Source of the DNA: Flavobacteriales bacterium
Lineage (GTDB): Bacteria > Bacteroidota > Bacteroidia > Flavobacteriales_D > Sanyastnellaceae
Reading direction: 5' to 3'
NCBI GenBank assembly: GCA_947442505.1
Contig: CANEVR010000008.1
Location: 1 to 64,000, forward strand
DNA length: 64,000 nucleotides
Part shown: positions 55,212-63,558 of the stretch, in pieces
Layout of the letters: the number at the start of each line of letters is the position of its first letter
Position numbering within the stretch: position 1 is the stretch's first letter
Notes under the pieces: model-generated
Told to the model about the DNA's origin: nothing
Databases searched by the model: none
What the model saw: the letters and a program-made list of their open reading frames with translations, nothing else
Program-made: the position numbers and the translations under genes

Positions 55212-57317
55212 TCAATTAAACTGTCTAAATACCGGTTTTACTAGCGGTCCTTGAATTTTATCCGTAATTCCTGAATCCAAAGCTGAGGAAAGCACTGAGA
55301 ACACCTCAGAAACTTTTTCAAGCGTATACGCAATATCTTCTGGCTTGTGGGAAAACGATGGAGAGATATAGGACATGATGATTTTTCTTTTGATCATTTC
55401 TTGAAGAAACAAAGTTCTCATTTCCATTGAAACATTTCCCTGTTCATCTTTCCAAACAAACAAAGGCGAGCAATCATATCCCAACATTTCAAAATTATTC
55501 ATTAAACCGTGTTGCCTTGCCAAATCTAACATTCCAGATTTCAACATGGCTCCTATCTTCCAAATATGCCGTATGACATCATCTCTTTCTATGATTTCAA
55601 CTGTCTTTAAAAATGCCCCTAAGGCACCCATCTCGGCTCCGTGAGTGGTTGATGTTAAAAACACCCTTTCCATCCCCAATTCATTAATGTTACCAAGCAT
55701 CATTATTTCACGCTTCCCCGCCAAAGCGGCAACAGCAAAACCATTTGCCATGGCTTTTCCGAATGTGCATACATCAGGTTCTACCCCATAAAAATGCTGC
55801 GCTCCCTTGAGATCCCAACGAAATCCAGTAATCATCTCATCTAAAATGAACAAAGCCCCATTCCTATGACACAAGTCTTTTACTTGATGCAAAAAATGAG
55901 ACTTATTGCTGGGGCATGTTAAACAATTTCCATGAGGGCTTTCACAAGAGCATGGTGAAAGATGAGTAGCAGGTTCCATCAACACAGCGGCAATTTCTCC
56001 CGGGTAATTTTGAAACAAAATTTCAAGAGATTGTAAATTTCCAAAATTGAATTTGTGGGTGTAGGCAGCAGACTCTTCCAAGGTGCCTTTTTTTAATGGT
56101 GTTGTCCCAATAAACCAATCGTCAAAGGAAAAGAATGGCTGCTCACTCGGTACTAAAATTCTCTTTCGTCCTGTATATGCTCGGGCCAATTTAATTGCCG
56201 CTGTTGTGACAGTGGAACCGTGCTTAGCAAACTTCACCATATCCACTGAACCAATAAGATCAACTAACTTCTCTGCAGCTACTAGCTCTGTGTAAGATGC
56301 TCTTGTCAAATTGTTGCCTTTCATCGCTTCCTGATAAAAGGCTTCATTGATTTCACCATTTGCATAACCAATATTCACACTTCTCAATCCCATGCCATAG
56401 TCCAAATAACGATCCCCGTTATTTGTAAACAAATGACAGCCCTCACCTCTATCAAACAATGCCGGGGTGTTGGCAGAAAACTGGTCGTCTCCTCTGGAAT
56501 AAGTATGGGCACCGCCTGGAATTACTTTGTGCAAGCGCTCACGTAATTGTTCATTATCTTTATCCTTTTCAGTATTCATCTCACTGTTAAAATTAATCCA
56601 ATAATCTTGATGCACAGCCATATTGGTCTGAAAAAAAACATTTTCTTCAACCGTTTGAACAATATCAATTGTTGAAGTAGAAAATATTTTGCTTTTAAAA
56701 AATTCTATAATCGAATTGAAAAATTCCGCATCCTCATTGTAATCAAGTGTATATCGGTGATGTGAGTATGGTTCATAATTAACCAAAGGACTTATCTCCT
56801 CATGTTTTGAATCTTGGAATACCCTGCCCCAGCCTGTTTCCATTTTTTCATCTCTCCAAACAGCTGCCTTTTCTAACAAAAAATTGCGCTCATATCCAGA
56901 AACGTTCATTCCAAACGGCCATCCCTTTGTTTGACAATAAAGCCCTCCTGATTCTAAATACTGAATGACGGACAGCACTGACTCTGGTGAGACCAATACA
57001 TCGTCACCGTCCACTGATACCAAACCATCCAATTGATAAGCAGCAACACATTCTGCTAAACGTTTTGGAATGTGGTTATCATTCCCTCTAAAAATTTCAA
57101 TTTCATTTTTCACACCCCAATCTACCAATGGATCATTGATTGCGTTCACACCACTACAAATAATGACTTGAACATCTTTCTTAAGGTTTTGAGAAAGATG
57201 AAAAATCAATCTTTGACACAAGATATCCAGATAAGTATTTTCCTTATAAGAAAGTAAATGTTTGTTTGGCAAGCGTTTAGAACCTAGCCTCACCAATATG
57301 GCAACAGCTATCTTCAC
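55212..57317 (-). CDS. Fusion: SpsF-like cytidylyltransferase + GSA-aminomutase-like PLP enzyme
   Basis: 701 residues. N-terminal domain (1-~240) is an SpsF/CMP-NulO-synthetase-like nucleotidyltransferase: ILVRLGSKRLPNKHL, GLVSVDGDDVLVSPESV. After a short linker with an internal ATG (residue ~247, 56579) comes a class III aminotransferase (~265-701) like HemL: VIPGGAHTYSRG, FAKHGSTVTTAAIKLARAYTG, LDEMITGFRWDL, PLP lysine in CTFGKAMANGF (~521), TSTTHGAEMGALGA. An insert (about 453-470) has four Cys, CSCESPHGNCLTCPS, unknown to me in HemL-type enzymes, possibly a metal site. Starts GTG at 57317, overlapping the Gfo/Idh stop codon by 4 nt. It occupies the operon position where legF/neuA is expected. 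CMP activation by its N-terminal half is inference. Confidence 0.85.
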   Translation of the reverse strand: MKIAVAILVRLGSKRLPNKHLLSYKENTYLDILCQRLIFHLSQNLKKDVQVIICSGVNAINDPLVDWGVKNEIEIFRGNDNHIPKRLAECVAAYQLDGLVSVDGDDVLVSPESVLSVIQYLESGGLYCQTKGWPFGMNVSGYERNFLLEKAAVWRDEKMETGWGRVFQDSKHEEISPLVNYEPYSHHRYTLDYNEDAEFFNSIIEFFKSKIFSTSTIDIVQTVEENVFFQTNMAVHQDYWINFNSEMNTEKDKDNEQLRERLHKVIPGGAHTYSRGDDQFSANTPALFDRGEGCHLFTNNGDRYLDYGMGLRSVNIGYANGEINEAFYQEAMKGNNLTRASYTELVAAEKLVDLIGSVDMVKFAKHGSTVTTAAIKLARAYTGRKRILVPSEQPFFSFDDWFIGTTPLKKGTLEESAAYTHKFNFGNLQSLEILFQNYPGEIAAVLMEPATHLSPCSCESPHGNCLTCPSNKSHFLHQVKDLCHRNGALFILDEMITGFRWDLKGAQHFYGVEPDVCTFGKAMANGFAVAALAGKREIMMLGNINELGMERVFLTSTTHGAEMGALGAFLKTVEIIERDDVIRHIWKIGAMLKSGMLDLARQHGLMNNFEMLGYDCSPLFVWKDEQGNVSMEMRTLFLQEMIKRKIIMSYISPSFSHKPEDIAYTLEKVSEVFSVLSSALDSGITDKIQGPLVKPVFRQFN

Positions 57318-58324
57318 AAATACAAGATTTGTCCTGTTTTTGAATCAGATGATGTTTCAATCGCTTCTAGCACTTGCAAAACGCGATCATCAAAAATTAA
57401 GTCGTTCGGAAATGGAGTTCTATTGCTCAATGACTCAATAAAAGCGTTCATTTCCAATTCATACATTTCCTCGGTAATATTGGAATTATAACCCTCATGA
57501 GCCTTTTTTGCTGTAAAACTGATGCGCTCTTCTTCCGACTTGTCATTAAAAATGGAAATGTAGCTGTTACTCCAATTCCATTGAATTTGACCTTCAGAGC
57601 CATTGATGATGAGATGCCTTACTGCTTGGCGGCTCACCACATCCACTGTCAATGCAAGAATACCTTCAGTTAATGTTAGAATCGCACTGTAAGTATCATC
57701 TATTTTCTCAGCTCCCGGTATTTCTATTGTTTTTCCATAATAACCCATTACAGATTTAGGAAATCCCCAAATATCAAGCATCCAGGTTAATTCGAATGGC
57801 ACAATCTCCCTTGCCCCTCCTGTTTCTTTTTTAGAAACGTAATACTCCTCAACACTTTCATAGGTGTGCCAGTCAGGTAAAAACTGCCCTGAACAGTAGT
57901 TGATATTGGAAAGCTTTCCAATGCTACCATCCAAAAAAATTTGTTTGATTTTCTGAATAGCCGGATGAAATCGCAAAGTGCAAGATGGGGCAGCAATGAT
58001 TGCTTTCTCTTTTGCCCATTCATAACATTCCAACAAACCCTCACGTAAAACACTTGCCTCCACAAAAAAAGATATTCCTCTACTCACAGACCAATTCATG
58101 TATTCCAAATGAGCATCTGGTGGCACTGAAATGATAACAGCATCAAAGTTGTTTTCTTCAAAACTCTTCCAATTATCAAACACAGGTAAGGACATAATAT
58201 CTGAAAACTCATCACATCGATCAAGCCTTGAATCAAAACCCACAATGTTATTGTATCCTAGACTTCGCAAATTCCTTGCTCTACGCTTTCCCATAGAGCC
58301 CAAACCAATAATTCCAATAAGCAT
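57314..58324 (-). CDS. Gfo/Idh/MocA-family oxidoreductase C
   Basis: 336 residues. Rossmann motif GIIGLGSMGKRRARNLRSLG, AVIISVPPDAHLEYM, and the FFVEASVL segment in the EKP region (Glu-Ala, so the Lys is missing). The C-terminal domain includes GGAREIVPFELTWMLDIWG. It is placed between the PtmE-like nucleotidyltransferase and the fusion enzyme, the position where a PtmF/oxidoreductase-type gene occurs in leg/ptm loci as I recall them. NAD(P)-dependent sugar oxidation is likely but the active-site Lys is doubtful. It overlaps the fusion gene by 4 nt (GTGA). Confidence 0.83.
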   Translation of the reverse strand: MLIGIIGLGSMGKRRARNLRSLGYNNIVGFDSRLDRCDEFSDIMSLPVFDNWKSFEENNFDAVIISVPPDAHLEYMNWSVSRGISFFVEASVLREGLLECYEWAKEKAIIAAPSCTLRFHPAIQKIKQIFLDGSIGKLSNINYCSGQFLPDWHTYESVEEYYVSKKETGGAREIVPFELTWMLDIWGFPKSVMGYYGKTIEIPGAEKIDDTYSAILTLTEGILALTVDVVSRQAVRHLIINGSEGQIQWNWSNSYISIFNDKSEEERISFTAKKAHEGYNSNITEEMYELEMNAFIESLSNRTPFPNDLIFDDRVLQVLEAIETSSDSKTGQILYL

Positions 58325-58325
58325 A

Positions 58326-59369
58326 TCAATCCTCTAAAAGTTTATATTCATTCAAAGCTCTTGTATAATCTGAGTGTCTTCCTATATCCAACCAATATCC
58401 AGTATGCATGTATGCAGTGACAACCTTATTGTTTTTAATCAATGAATCAATCAAGTCTGTCGCGTCAAAGTAGTCTTGGTCTATCAATTCGAGGCATTCC
58501 TTTCTAAACATGTACATGCCCCCATTTACCTGATGAACCACTGTCGGTTTCTCTTTTAAACCGATAACTCGATTTTCTTTGATCTCTAAAACTGCAAAAG
58601 GAATATTGGTATCATAGGGAACACTCAAAACACAAAAATCAGAACCAGAATCCACAAAATACTCGTACCACGCTTCATAATCAACGTCACTTAACAAATC
58701 AGAATTGGCCACTAAAATGACTTCATTCTCCCAATCTTGATTTAATCGAACGGATCCAATCGTTCCCATTTCTTGACGCTCATGAATAAACGCAACCTTC
58801 TTCGAGTGGTCAGGATGGTGGATCATGTGTGAGACAATTACATCAGCCAAGTAATTCACGGAAATCCACACTTTTCCCACGCCAAAACTATATAAACGAA
58901 GAATGTGACGCTCGATAATGGGTCTATCACCCAAAAGCAACATTGGTTTTGGTGTTTTCTCCGTTAGTGGGCGCAAACGCAAACCCTTTCCCCCCGCCAT
59001 CAAAACAATATCTATGGGAAGATATGACTTCTGTTTTCTAAAATTGACTATATCTACTATGTGCTTTTCCTCATCAAGGACAGGAACAATTTTAAAGTTA
59101 TTCTTGCGGTATTCTTTTAACGTGGCCATGTCAATTTGACCTTGTCTAAAAAATTTTGGATCAGGCTGAATCACCTGTTTTACATTGTCACTCAAGTTAA
59201 TCCCGCTCAACAAACCCCTTCGTATATCACCATCTGTTAAACTTCCTATCAACTGATTCTCCGGATTGCAGACAAACAAAACAGCATCAGCTGCTAAAAT
59301 ATTTAACCGCTCTAATGCCTCCTTTATACTGGACGTTTCCTCAATGATATGATTACCAGGTCCCTTCAA
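58326..59369 (-). CDS. ptmE: CBS-domain nucleotidyltransferase, PtmE-like
   Basis: 347 residues. Two N-terminal CBS motifs (about 15-115: ADAVLFVCNPENQLIGSLTDGDIRRGLLSG given by position, and KIVPVLDEEKHIVDIV) precede an NTP-transferase domain with DIVLMAGGKGLRLRPLTEKTPKPMLLLG given by position (about 120-147), and ILVANSDLLSDVD. This is the layout of PtmE, the glucosamine-1-phosphate guanylyltransferase of the legionaminic-acid pathway. Start is TTG at 59369, overlapping the LegG stop (TTGA); no Met occurs before residue ~72. It makes GDP- (or another NDP-) activated GlcN-type precursors. Confidence 0.84.
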   Translation of the reverse strand: MKGPGNHIIEETSSIKEALERLNILAADAVLFVCNPENQLIGSLTDGDIRRGLLSGINLSDNVKQVIQPDPKFFRQGQIDMATLKEYRKNNFKIVPVLDEEKHIVDIVNFRKQKSYLPIDIVLMAGGKGLRLRPLTEKTPKPMLLLGDRPIIERHILRLYSFGVGKVWISVNYLADVIVSHMIHHPDHSKKVAFIHERQEMGTIGSVRLNQDWENEVILVANSDLLSDVDYEAWYEYFVDSGSDFCVLSVPYDTNIPFAVLEIKENRVIGLKEKPTVVHQVNGGMYMFRKECLELIDQDYFDATDLIDSLIKNNKVVTAYMHTGYWLDIGRHSDYTRALNEYKLLED

Positions 59370-60493
59370 TCTTGGTTTTTTAACAAATTTAAGACAATTT
59401 CAGAGGTGTTTCCTTCACCATATATGTTTTTGCCTAAAAATCGACTCCTCTTGATTTCTATGTCTAGAATAGCTTTTGTGATTGCTTTGGTATCAAATTC
59501 ACATTGTACAACATTATCACTTACCGCTCTTCCCTTTTGTCTGTTACCAAGATTGATTACCCAACATCCAAGTGTGGCAGCTTCAACTATACCACTTGAG
59601 GTATTGCCTAACATCAACTTGCAGTTTCGCATTGCCGTATAGTACAATTTCACGCCTAGATGTTCAGCGCAAAATACATGGTCCGGATATGATCTGGACA
59701 ATTGCTTCCACATCTGACGCCAAACTTCAGATGCCGTATCAGTATTGGGCAAAGAAACCAAAAACTTCCTATCCGAATTGGCAATTTCAAACTCAATCGC
59801 CTTCGAAAAACTTTTAGCATTTACTGAATTGCTTTCCACATCCGCGGTTTCAGGATGAACGGTCACCAATATAAATTCATCAGTCAATGCCAGTCCTGTT
59901 CGACTATAGAAAAATTCTGAGTTACAATCTTGATGAGACAATAACGAGTCTATAGCCAATGAACCAACTTTGAAAACTCTTCTGATCTGATGAGGTAGTT
60001 TCAAACTTTTAACTCTGTCATAACTGCCTTGCTCGGCAGTAAAATTCCATTTTGAAACAATTGAAATAAAATCACGATAGCTTTGGTCAATAGCCCCCAT
60101 GGTCACCTCACCTCCATGAAAATGAGCAAAAGGAATTTGAAAAGGGATACCGGCTGCAACAACTGCTGCTAACTCATACCGGTCACCCAAAACAAAAACA
60201 ATGTTATAACCAATATGATCTTTCCAAAACTCAGCAAACCTCATCACCACCATGCCATAGTTCAAGGCAATAGAGCATGCGTCATGGGAGGTTAACAAAG
60301 CTGGAATCAGATGATACTTCAACAAAGGAAAATCATCTTTCACTTCATCAAAAGTAGATCCATGATAAATTGATAAATGAGATCCTGTAACGATAATCTC
60401 CAATTCCCATTGGGTTGAATTTTCAATGCCGCCAATCAACGGTTTCAAAATTCCATAATCCGCTCTCGATGTTGTTACTATCGCTACTTTCAT
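59366..60493 (-). CDS. legG: Hydrolysing UDP/GDP-sugar 2-epimerase, NeuC/LegG-like
   Basis: 375 residues, GT-B-like epimerase fold. Starts VAIVTTSRADYGILKPLIGGIE, with FVLGDRYELAAVVAAGI, HFHGGEVTMGAIDQSYR and LMLGNTSSGIVEAATLGCWVINLGNRQKGR (by position, ~315-343). The family removes the nucleotide while epimerising C2 to give free ManNAc or 2,4-diacetamido-hexose for the NeuB step. In a legionaminic-acid pathway the substrate is GDP-linked. It overlaps both neighbours by 4 nt (ATGA with LegI). Confidence 0.9.
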   Translation of the reverse strand: MKVAIVTTSRADYGILKPLIGGIENSTQWELEIIVTGSHLSIYHGSTFDEVKDDFPLLKYHLIPALLTSHDACSIALNYGMVVMRFAEFWKDHIGYNIVFVLGDRYELAAVVAAGIPFQIPFAHFHGGEVTMGAIDQSYRDFISIVSKWNFTAEQGSYDRVKSLKLPHQIRRVFKVGSLAIDSLLSHQDCNSEFFYSRTGLALTDEFILVTVHPETADVESNSVNAKSFSKAIEFEIANSDRKFLVSLPNTDTASEVWRQMWKQLSRSYPDHVFCAEHLGVKLYYTAMRNCKLMLGNTSSGIVEAATLGCWVINLGNRQKGRAVSDNVVQCEFDTKAITKAILDIEIKRSRFLGKNIYGEGNTSEIVLNLLKNQD

Positions 60494-61509
60494 TCGAAAT
60501 CATCAAAATTCAGCATTTCACCTACTTGGATGTTCCGTTTACACTTCTTACCCACTAAAATATTCCAACTCATTGGACTAATTCCCGAACCTGGTCTCAG
60601 CGCTGTCAAATCTTCTTTTGAAACTATATCACCAGACGACAAATTGCGCTTGGCGAACAAACTCCTTCTTGCAATTAATATGTTCTTCCTTTCAACCGCA
60701 GTTGGTTCTTTCACACCTGTTCCTGAAATAGCCGCGGATACATTTCTAATGCTAGTAACCAGTTGATTCAATTCATTCTGATCTAAAGACGCCTTGTGGT
60801 CAGGACCTTCTAGCCCTTTGTCCAATGTAAAATGCTTCTCAATTAAAACAGCTCCCAATGCTACAGCGGCGATAGACACTTCAATCCCATTGGTGTGATC
60901 CGAATAACCCACTTCAACACCCAATTCATCGGCAATGGCTCGCATGGCGAGTAGATTCACATCCGAAAATTCAGTTGGATACTCCGTATGACAATGTAAG
61001 ATAACCAAATCAGAAATGCTCATACCTGACTCTATCAATACACGCACCGCAGCTTTGACCTCTTCCATGGTTGACATTCCTGTGGACAGAACTACTCTTT
61101 TCCCACATGAACCAACAAACTGCAGAAAATCAAAATTGGTTACTTCCCCCGAGGGGATTTTAATAAAGTCCGGATTGAATTGCAATAAAAACTGCACAGA
61201 ATCCCTATCAAAACCGGTAGATAAAAACTTTATTCCTAGATCTTGGCAGTGCTGTATCAATTGAGGATACCACTCCAAAGGAATCTCTAATTTCTTAAGC
61301 ATTTCCAATTGAGAAACAGAATCACCCATGTTTCTCTTTTGATAATCTGCGAGATCCGCGCTGGCACTAACCAGTTCTTCTGTACAAAAAGTCTGAAACT
61401 TCACATAATCTGCACCCGCATGCGCCGCTGTTTCAATCAGTAGGAGCGCTTTTTCAAGGTCGCCATTATGATTCACACCGGCTTCAGCAATAATCGAAAT
61501 TTTGTCCAT
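60490..61509 (-). CDS. legI: Nonulosonic acid synthase, NeuB/LegI-like
   Basis: 339 residues from ATG 61509 (MDKISIIAEAGVNHNGD). TIM-barrel NeuB domain with IIAEAGVNHNGDLEKALLLI, DYVKFQTF, SGEVTNFDFL, VGYSDHTNGIEVS and ALGAVLIEKHFTLD, followed by an SAF/antifreeze-like C-terminal domain (RRSLFAKRNLSSGDIVSKED). It condenses PEP with a C6 amino sugar to form a nine-carbon acid. LegI versus NeuB (sialate) cannot be decided by eye; the adjacent LegC/LegH-like and PtmE-like genes point to legionaminate. The gene upstream is a FISUMP protein, 36 bp away. Confidence 0.93.
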   Translation of the reverse strand: MDKISIIAEAGVNHNGDLEKALLLIETAAHAGADYVKFQTFCTEELVSASADLADYQKRNMGDSVSQLEMLKKLEIPLEWYPQLIQHCQDLGIKFLSTGFDRDSVQFLLQFNPDFIKIPSGEVTNFDFLQFVGSCGKRVVLSTGMSTMEEVKAAVRVLIESGMSISDLVILHCHTEYPTEFSDVNLLAMRAIADELGVEVGYSDHTNGIEVSIAAVALGAVLIEKHFTLDKGLEGPDHKASLDQNELNQLVTSIRNVSAAISGTGVKEPTAVERKNILIARRSLFAKRNLSSGDIVSKEDLTALRPGSGISPMSWNILVGKKCKRNIQVGEMLNFDDFE

Positions 61510-61544
61510 TCTAATTTGAATCCCATTAACACAAAAAAAACTTA

Positions 61545-62876
61545 TCAATCCCTGACACAACGAACAGACATACCCATAACGTTAGAAGCACTATTTCTGA
61601 ATATCATTCCACTAGTACTTAACAAGGAACGGAAAAAAGCACTAGATGCTGGAGCGGAACTTGATGTCCAATAATAAGCACCTGTAGTCAGTACACGAAA
61701 ACTTCCTGTTTGATTTCTGTATCCCCCTGGTAGTGCAGAGAACGAAAACTCGTCAGTAGCGCCAGAATTTGGAGCTGCCCATAAATTTGTTGATTTCAAC
61801 TTACCACCTTGCATGGAACCTCTTCCACCAGTAGCAATTTGCGATGCCAAGGTTAATCCAATGGTGTTTTCTAAAAACATCCAATCGCAATCAGAAGGGA
61901 CATGCCAACCTGTTGGACAGAGTCCCCTGCTATCATTCACAGCATACCAATTGTACAATCTGCCGTAGACATCACTATTTGCCGCCAAATTAGCCCATCG
62001 GCAATACGCGCCCGTTGTGGACGAAACCCAACCAGAAGTGGTGTTAATTTGAGGTATCGATGTCCCATCTCTGTATTGGGTTGATGTAAGATTCTCAGCA
62101 AACCAGCATTGACCGCCCACCTCAACCAAAGAATAATTTACGCCCTGATAATCCAATGAGGTCTCCCCTAAACAACCTGTCACAGAGATTGGTGAAGTTG
62201 TACAGGACGAATTTCCTGGCAACAATGCAGTTCCAGTAAAAAAACCTTGACATTCACAAAGCGTATTGATAGCATCATTGATTGTGAGCGCATTTCCATC
62301 ATCACATTGATCATAAACCTGCAAACAGCTTCCATTATCAAGATTCGCGGTGGATGAATAATTGCAAGCGGTTGGATCCGTGCATCCTCTAACGTAGTTT
62401 GCATCACTAATCCCCGGAATAATCACATAGGAGTTAGGTCCAGAATACAAAGTGTCACCTGAGGTGCTCACAGTAAAAGTAACTTGTTCTGCAGTTTTGC
62501 TGTGCAGCGCATAAGGAACAGACAACAGCTGCTGATTGCCAATTTCCAATCCATTCATCAATATCTGCATGTAATGATTGTGACTGGCCCAATTGATGGT
62601 TGAAAAATCACCAATCACAACATTGCCAGCACCAATATTCACTGTGAAAAAACCGCGAGTATCTGTAATCAAAGTATGATTCTCATCGTAAACAACCAAT
62701 CCACTAAAACTGTCCTGTCTTATTTTGAAGTTCAATGTGATATTGGTTTGGGACAGAGGATTCCCATCTGCATCTCTGGCAATAGCCTGATAGGGTATGA
62801 GTTCTGGTGTTTGCGCTCTTGACACAAAAACAGAAACAAACAAAAAACCCATGAGAAAAATTATCCGACGCATCAT
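61545..62876 (-). CDS. Exported FISUMP-domain protein
   Basis: 443 residues from ATG 62876, with a signal peptide to about VSRAQT. N-terminal ~150 residues: LIPYQAIARDADGNPLSQTN, a beta-rich stretch frequent in Bacteroidota surface proteins. Middle (~175-200): GCTDPTACNYSSTANLDNGS, a Cys-rich repeat. C-terminal ~200: the Fibrobacter succinogenes major paralogous domain (GQCWFAENL, YGRLYNWYAV, GLCPTGWHVPSDCDWMFLE, LPGGYRN, YYWTSSSA, SVRCVRD). No T9SS sorting domain is visible at the C-terminus. Located within the nonulosonate operon, it interrupts the sugar genes and has no evident role in them. Confidence 0.85.
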   Translation of the reverse strand: MMRRIIFLMGFLFVSVFVSRAQTPELIPYQAIARDADGNPLSQTNITLNFKIRQDSFSGLVVYDENHTLITDTRGFFTVNIGAGNVVIGDFSTINWASHNHYMQILMNGLEIGNQQLLSVPYALHSKTAEQVTFTVSTSGDTLYSGPNSYVIIPGISDANYVRGCTDPTACNYSSTANLDNGSCLQVYDQCDDGNALTINDAINTLCECQGFFTGTALLPGNSSCTTSPISVTGCLGETSLDYQGVNYSLVEVGGQCWFAENLTSTQYRDGTSIPQINTTSGWVSSTTGAYCRWANLAANSDVYGRLYNWYAVNDSRGLCPTGWHVPSDCDWMFLENTIGLTLASQIATGGRGSMQGGKLKSTNLWAAPNSGATDEFSFSALPGGYRNQTGSFRVLTTGAYYWTSSSAPASSAFFRSLLSTSGMIFRNSASNVMGMSVRCVRD

Positions 62877-62940
62877 TACATATTTTGTGCTAAGATACCA
62901 TAAAAATATTAAAGTATTGCAGTTTCGGTTACTGTAAAAA

Positions 62941-63558
62941 TCAAACCCTCGAAACTGCCGGAGCTCCCCAACAAGTATCCCCGTCAGGGATGTCCTTAAG
63001 AACCACTGAACCTGCGCCAACAATTACATTCTTCCCTACCTGAACACCTTCCCTTATAACCGCCCCTGCGCCAATCCACGAGCCACTTCCCACAATTACT
63101 CCGCCGCACAATACAGCACCTGGTGAAACATGCACTCCATCCATAATTACGCATTCATGCTCCACAATAGCACCCGAATTAATAATGCACCCATTTCCTA
63201 TCTTAACAAAGGTTTGCACCACACTCCCTTTTGAAACAAAATTAAATTGCCCTATTGAAGCAAATACTGAAAGCGAAGCCGATTGATCAATAATGTTTAC
63301 TCCCCTAACACCTCTATTCTGCAGATTACTGATTAACCTTAATCTCATCTGATTATCACCAAATGCAGCAAAGACATTGACTTCATTCCAATCCTTGAAA
63401 TCAGTTTCACTGCCTAAATATTTTAGAGAAAAAGGATTTTTCAACTTCTCTTCTTTCTCAAAATAACCCAAACAAGTCATGCCGCTTTGAATTGCGCTTT
63501 CAAGGACTACAAAGGAATGTCCAGAGTAACCTAGAATATAAAATTCAGACTCTAGCAC
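62941..63558 (-). CDS. LegH/NeuD-like hexapeptide acetyltransferase
   Basis: 205 residues, PglD/NeuD layout: an N-terminal Rossmann-like subdomain (YILGYSGHSFVVLESAI; VFAAFGDNQMRL) and a C-terminal left-handed beta-helix of hexapeptide repeats (NFVSKGSVVQTFVKIGNGCI, INSGAIVEHECVIMDGVHVSPGAVLCGG by position ~127-154). The His in EHECVI is the expected catalytic base and the helix ends IPDGDTCWGAP. It acetylates the amino group of a 4-amino sugar (LegH-type) or a sialate (NeuD-type). The start is GTG 63558, overlapping the LegC-like gene by 14 nt, so the two are probably coupled. Confidence 0.87.
   Translation of the reverse strand: MLESEFYILGYSGHSFVVLESAIQSGMTCLGYFEKEEKLKNPFSLKYLGSETDFKDWNEVNVFAAFGDNQMRLRLISNLQNRGVRGVNIIDQSASLSVFASIGQFNFVSKGSVVQTFVKIGNGCIINSGAIVEHECVIMDGVHVSPGAVLCGGVIVGSGSWIGAGAVIREGVQVGKNVIVGAGSVVLKDIPDGDTCWGAPAVSRV

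Noticed and set aside
62877-63023. N-terminal extension of the FISUMP protein
   Set aside because: It lacks signal-peptide logic and overlaps the LegH-like gene; ATG 62876 begins a good signal peptide.
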